From NCBI GenBank assembly GCA_910587635.1, contig CAJUNB010000040.1, positions 1 through 64,000 of the forward strand: a stretch of DNA of 64,000 bases, written 5' to 3'. Position numbers and translations under genes: made by a program. Shown one piece after another: positions 60,584 to 64,000 of the stretch; positions within the stretch are counted from its first letter, which is position 1; every line of letters begins with the position of its first letter. This DNA comes from an uncultured Lachnospiraceae bacterium. Lineage in GTDB: Bacteria; Bacillota; Clostridia; Lachnospirales; Lachnospiraceae. Below the pieces are notes generated by a model. It worked only from the letters and a program-made list of their open reading frames with translations. It made no database searches and was not told the origin of the DNA.

Positions 60584-61720
60584 ATGGAATTCCGGGATCT
60601 AAAGAAACAGTATCAGGAGAATAAAGCAAATATTGATGCGGGCATACAAAAGGTAATAGATAATACATGTTTTATTCAAGGCGAGCAAGTAAAAGAATTG
60701 GAGGAAACTTTAGCAAAATACGTTGGAGTAAAACATTGTATTAGTTGTGCAAACGGTACTGATGCTTTACAATTAGCGCTTATGGCATGGAATGTCGGTA
60801 AAGGTGATGCAGTATTTGTACCGGATTTTACGTTTTTCTCCAGTGGAGAAGTAGTATCGGCTGTAGGCGCAGTCCCTGTATTCGTAGATGTAGATGAGGA
60901 TACTTACAATATATCAGTACATAGCCTTGAATGTATGATTAAAAAAACAATCGATGAAGGAGCACTGATACCAAAAGCAATTATTGCAGTCGATTTATTC
61001 GGGCAGCCAGCATGGTATTCTGAGATAAAAAAAATAGCTGAGAAATATCATCTGTACATTTTGGAAGACGCTGCGCAGGGATTTGGAGGGTCAATCGGAG
61101 AGACAAGAGCATGTGCCTTTGGTGATATTTCAACTACAAGTTTTTTCCCGGCCAAGCCATTGGGATGCTATGGGGATGGAGGGGCAATATTTACCAATAA
61201 TGACGAATGGTCAGAATTATTGAAGTCTATGAGAGTTCATGGAAAAGGCACCTCAAAATATGATAACGTCCGTATCGGGATGAACTCCAGACTCGATACG
61301 ATTCAGGCAGCTATACTGCTTGCCAAATTTCCTGTATTTCAAGAAATGGAACTAAAAAACTGCCAAAAAATCGCAGCACTATATACACAAGAGTTAAAGG
61401 ATATTGTAAAGACACCTGTTGTAAAAGAAGGATATTTGTCAAGCTGGGCGCAGTATACGATACAGATGAGAGACAGAGAGGAGCGGGATGGGCTGCAGAA
61501 TTATCTGAAAAAGTATAAGATCCCAAGCGCGGTATATTATCAGAAACCAATGCACCTCCAGAAGGCTTTTGCGTCCAATAAATATGATGAATCAGATTAT
61601 GTCGTAACAGACAGGCTTTGCGATACCGTTGTTTCTTTGCCCTTTCATCCATATATGGATGAAGCACAGGTTGAAGAAATAACTTTGAGAATTCGGGAGT
61701 ATTTGAAATTGGTTAGATAA
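60584..61720 (+). CDS. DegT/DnrJ/EryC1 sugar aminotransferase, WbpE-like
   Basis: This 378-residue PLP enzyme has ISCANGTDALQLALMAW, VDLFGQPAWY, EDAAQGFGG and the PLP-binding Lys191 in FFPAKPLGCYGDGGA. It aminates a keto-sugar nucleotide, here most likely the 3-keto product of the preceding dehydrogenase. Relatives include WbpE/WlbC. It starts 18 bases after the dehydrogenase behind AAGAGGT. Confidence 0.85.
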   Translation: MEFRDLKKQYQENKANIDAGIQKVIDNTCFIQGEQVKELEETLAKYVGVKHCISCANGTDALQLALMAWNVGKGDAVFVPDFTFFSSGEVVSAVGAVPVFVDVDEDTYNISVHSLECMIKKTIDEGALIPKAIIAVDLFGQPAWYSEIKKIAEKYHLYILEDAAQGFGGSIGETRACAFGDISTTSFFPAKPLGCYGDGGAIFTNNDEWSELLKSMRVHGKGTSKYDNVRIGMNSRLDTIQAAILLAKFPVFQEMELKNCQKIAALYTQELKDIVKTPVVKEGYLSSWAQYTIQMRDREERDGLQNYLKKYKIPSAVYYQKPMHLQKAFASNKYDESDYVVTDRLCDTVVSLPFHPYMDEAQVEEITLRIREYLKLVR

Positions 61721-61799
61721 GCTTTGGAAGTATTAGAGCTATTATGGATCGTAACAGATTTTTGATGTTTGACAAAAAAGGGATGACAGGAGGAATATA

Positions 61800-62384
61800 A
61801 TGGATGCTTATTTTGTACATGAAAGCAGTTACATAGATGAAGATGTAAAAATAGGTGAAGGTACAAAAATATGGCATTTCTGTCATATCCAGAAGGGCGC
61901 CAGGATAGGAAAAAACTGTTCTTTTGGACAAAATGTTAATGTGTCAAATAATGTCCGAATTGGAAATGGAGTAAAAATCCAGAATAATGTATCGGTTTAT
62001 GAAGGCGTGGAATTAGAGGATTATGTATTTTGCGGCCCATCTTGTGTTTTTACAAATGATTTGACGCCGAGAGCAAAATTTCCCAAAGGTTCGGCAGGAT
62101 ATCATAAAACGATTGTAAAAGAAGGCGCCAGTATCGGAGCTAATGCAACTATTGTATGCGGACATACTGTTGGCCGCTGGGCGATGGTAGCTGCCGGAGC
62201 TGTGGTAACAAGGGATGTGCCGGATTATGCGCTTGTAGCAGGCGTACCTGCAAAAAAAATTGCATGGGTATGCCAGTGTGGGGAACGGCTCGGTGAAGTT
62301 CTTTTGTGCTCCAAATGTAAAAGAAAATATGCTATTGAAAATAATCAGTTATGTTTGATTGGAGGTGAATCGATTGGAGAATGA
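61800..62384 (+). CDS. Sugar N-acetyltransferase, WbpD/WlbB-like
   Basis: The 194-residue protein has left-handed beta-helix hexapeptide repeats from about 15 to 160 (IGEGTKIWHFCHIQKGARIG, GVKIQNNVSVYEGV, VFCGPSCVFTNDL), then a C-terminal zinc-ribbon-like stretch with CQCGERLGE and CSKC. It fits WbpD/WlbB, which acetylates the 3-amino group of UDP-GlcNAc(3N)A. RBS AGGAGGAATATA. The next start codon lies inside its end. Confidence 0.87.
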   Translation: MDAYFVHESSYIDEDVKIGEGTKIWHFCHIQKGARIGKNCSFGQNVNVSNNVRIGNGVKIQNNVSVYEGVELEDYVFCGPSCVFTNDLTPRAKFPKGSAGYHKTIVKEGASIGANATIVCGHTVGRWAMVAAGAVVTRDVPDYALVAGVPAKKIAWVCQCGERLGEVLLCSKCKRKYAIENNQLCLIGGESIGE

Positions 62385-63960
62385 GAATGGCTTGACATCA
62401 GGTTGGCAGGAAAGAATAAAGGGTAAAAAAGTCATTTTATATAATACTAGTGTGTCGAGCATGCTCTCCGGAAATCATTTACATATTCAAAAGATGAACA
62501 AAGTATTTGATACATTTAAAAGACAGAAAGATGTTATTTTGTGGTGGCGCCCACATCCGTTGGAGTCGTCTACAATAGAATCTATGCGTCCGGAGCTTTT
62601 AGAAATGTATAAACAGCTCAGAAGGAAATTCCTTGAAGAGGATATTGGTATACTTGATGAAAGTGTCGATCTGAACAGAGCTATTGCGATATCAGATGCA
62701 TATTATGGTGATTTCAGTTCCATTATTCATTTGTACACTGCGGTTGGGAAACCAGTGCTTATTGCTTCTGATAGTGTGCAAAAGACTGATTCATGCAATG
62801 AACTGTTCCTGTGGATAATCGATTATTGTATTATAGATACTGTTATGTATTGCATTTCTGCTTACTCTAATATTGTTTATCAAATAAATATTAAGACGCT
62901 GGAGGTTGAGGATATTATTGAGTTCGGGGGTGAGTATCCGAAGCGAAATGTTCTTTTCAGCAGTATCATGGCTGTCGATGGAAAACTTGTTATTATGCCG
63001 GACACAGGGAATCATATTATTTTTTATGATATAGAAAATAAAAAAGCTGATTATAGGAAATATGGGATAAACCATACTAATAAGCGTTTTGAATATTTCC
63101 ATTCTGATAAAGACGATGTATTGTTTATGCAGAGAGTAAAAGGCGGCACTGTAAGAATTGATGTGAAAAAAAGTGAGATTATATCGAAATCTGACAAAGT
63201 TAGTATAAATTTAACAAAATTTTGCCGTGATAATGACACGATATATTCCACAGAATTATCAGGTAATAAAATTTATGAAATAGATATGGAAAAGGGAGAG
63301 GCAAACCTGATTTATACTGGACAGGGATCAGACTGTTTTTGTGAAGCAGCAAAAATAGGAAATATTCTGGTTATTCCTCACCAATCATCCCAGCCGCGTA
63401 TTACCTTATGGAATCGTGAAAGCTGTAAAAGGAGAGATATTGTAGATTTTCCACAGGACTTTAGATGCTTTTCAAGATATCCGTATGCTTTTATGATTGC
63501 GTATCTTGGCAACGTTTATTTATTTCCTTATCAATCAAATATGATTTTAAAGATTGATGTTGAGAATAATTCTGTAAGTTGCTTTAAAAAATTTGACTAT
63601 GATAAGACGACAGTTGAATTGGGAATATATCTGCAATGTGTTAGACAAAGGGAAAACAAGGTATATGCTTTTAATACGAGAACTAATGCATGGGATGCTA
63701 TAAATTTTGATACGGGAGAGATATCCTCATACCCAGTCAAAATAAGTGAAAAACTCAAAGATTATATTATAGGGCGATCGATATTTAATATTGATGATAC
63801 AATTAATAAAAATGAGTCTTTTTATGATACTGAGTTTTATTGTAATACACTTGGCGATTATATAAAAGCTGTTTCCCGGCTATGCAAAAAGGAAGACAGT
63901 TTTTTGGAAAATAGCAGTATTGGATATAAAATACATGAAAAAATTAAGCAAAATTGTTAA
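62374..63960 (+). CDS. C-terminal half of a CDP-glycerol glycerophosphotransferase-like protein fused to a beta-propeller-like domain
   Basis: The product has 528 residues. Residues of about 1-150 look like the C-terminal GT-B half of the family: KKVILYNTSVSSML, VILWWRPHPLESS, and AYYGDFSSIIHLYTAVGKPV. From about 150 on, five or more beta-repeats follow (ISAYSNIVYQINI, VDGKLVIMPDTGNHIIFYDI, YSTELSGNKIYEIDM, GNVYLFPYQSNMILKIDV, NKVYAFNTRTNAWDAINF), suggesting a beta-propeller. The start is TTG 62374 behind GGAGGTG. The first GT-B half is encoded at 57099. It may bind glycan or protein. Confidence 0.6.
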   Translation: MENENGLTSGWQERIKGKKVILYNTSVSSMLSGNHLHIQKMNKVFDTFKRQKDVILWWRPHPLESSTIESMRPELLEMYKQLRRKFLEEDIGILDESVDLNRAIAISDAYYGDFSSIIHLYTAVGKPVLIASDSVQKTDSCNELFLWIIDYCIIDTVMYCISAYSNIVYQINIKTLEVEDIIEFGGEYPKRNVLFSSIMAVDGKLVIMPDTGNHIIFYDIENKKADYRKYGINHTNKRFEYFHSDKDDVLFMQRVKGGTVRIDVKKSEIISKSDKVSINLTKFCRDNDTIYSTELSGNKIYEIDMEKGEANLIYTGQGSDCFCEAAKIGNILVIPHQSSQPRITLWNRESCKRRDIVDFPQDFRCFSRYPYAFMIAYLGNVYLFPYQSNMILKIDVENNSVSCFKKFDYDKTTVELGIYLQCVRQRENKVYAFNTRTNAWDAINFDTGEISSYPVKISEKLKDYIIGRSIFNIDDTINKNESFYDTEFYCNTLGDYIKAVSRLCKKEDSFLENSSIGYKIHEKIKQNC

Positions 63961-63974
63961 GGAGAAATTTGGGT

Positions 63975-64000
63975 ATGATTAAGAATGATGAAATAAAAAA
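63975..64000 (+). CDS. Start of the next glycan-locus gene (partial)
   Basis: ATG 63975 follows GGAGAAATTTGGGT, and 8 codons (MIKNDEIK) are present before the window ends. It is too short to identify. Confidence 0.55.

Overview
The window comes from a spore-forming member of the Bacillota, class Clostridia, most likely the family Lachnospiraceae. The evidence is the gene set: a complete spoIIIAA-AH operon, spoIVB, a SCIFF peptide with its radical SAM maturase, a PrkC/PrpC pair, a stand-alone glycyl radical protein, and the nusB-xseAB-ispA-dxs-tlyA-nadK-argR-recN-spoIVB gene order known from clostridia. Most genes lie on the + strand. No rRNA, tRNA, CRISPR array, insertion sequence or prophage was recognised.

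Layout. 0-6.4 kb: livF behind a direct repeat, a cytidylate-kinase-like gene, a hybrid histidine kinase with its own promoter, a scrap of an ABC ATPase, and a minus-strand CNNM/CBS protein fused to a prolyl-tRNA deacylase domain. 6.4-11.2 kb: a small membrane protein between two inverted-repeat elements, then the SCIFF peptide, its maturase and a fused SecDF. 11.3-15.3 kb: recJ, an acyltransferase, and a minus-strand DUF4397 protein with near-identical 28-residue repeats. 16-31 kb: a long housekeeping run of murE-like, priA, def, fmt, zinc peptidase, rsmB, rlmN, prpC, prkC, rsgA, ychF and lgt, interrupted by structured intergenic repeats. 31.1-31.4 kb: a GrcA-like protein on the minus strand. 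31.5-36.8 kb: the spoIIIA operon behind a possible sigma-E promoter. 36.9-41 kb: deoB, prfC and a transglutaminase-like lipoprotein. 41-51.5 kb: asp23 to spoIVB. 51.7-54.7 kb: a TPR-DUF4037-DUF4125 protein and a Spo0A lacking most of its receiver domain. 55.1-56.6 kb: glgA. 57-64 kb: an AT-rich surface-glycan locus behind a consensus sigma-A promoter, running off the window edge.

How the genes fit together. Spore development dominates the middle: SpoIIIAA-AH form the mother-cell side of the feeding channel and SpoIVB is the forespore protease that triggers sigma-K processing. The gene at the usual spo0A place keeps the DNA-binding domain and only the first beta-alpha-beta part of the receiver, so it cannot be phosphorylated in the normal way. 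The glycan locus carries a dehydrogenase, a PLP aminotransferase and an N-acetyltransferase matching the WbpB-WbpE-WbpD steps to a 2,3-diacetamido-uronic acid sugar nucleotide. These, plus a GT4 glycosyltransferase, lie between what look like the N- and C-terminal halves of one GT-B transferase family.

Main points for follow-up: (1) the receiver-deleted Spo0A with a TPR/nucleotidyltransferase-like gene between it and spoIVB; (2) the split GT-B gene with a sugar cassette between its halves; (3) a dispersed promoter-hairpin-tandem-repeat element at 41.0 and 54.7 kb whose hairpin changes sequence but keeps its fold and loop; (4) the CNNM-deacylase fusion; (5) short elements with GTTCAG...CTGAAC ends.
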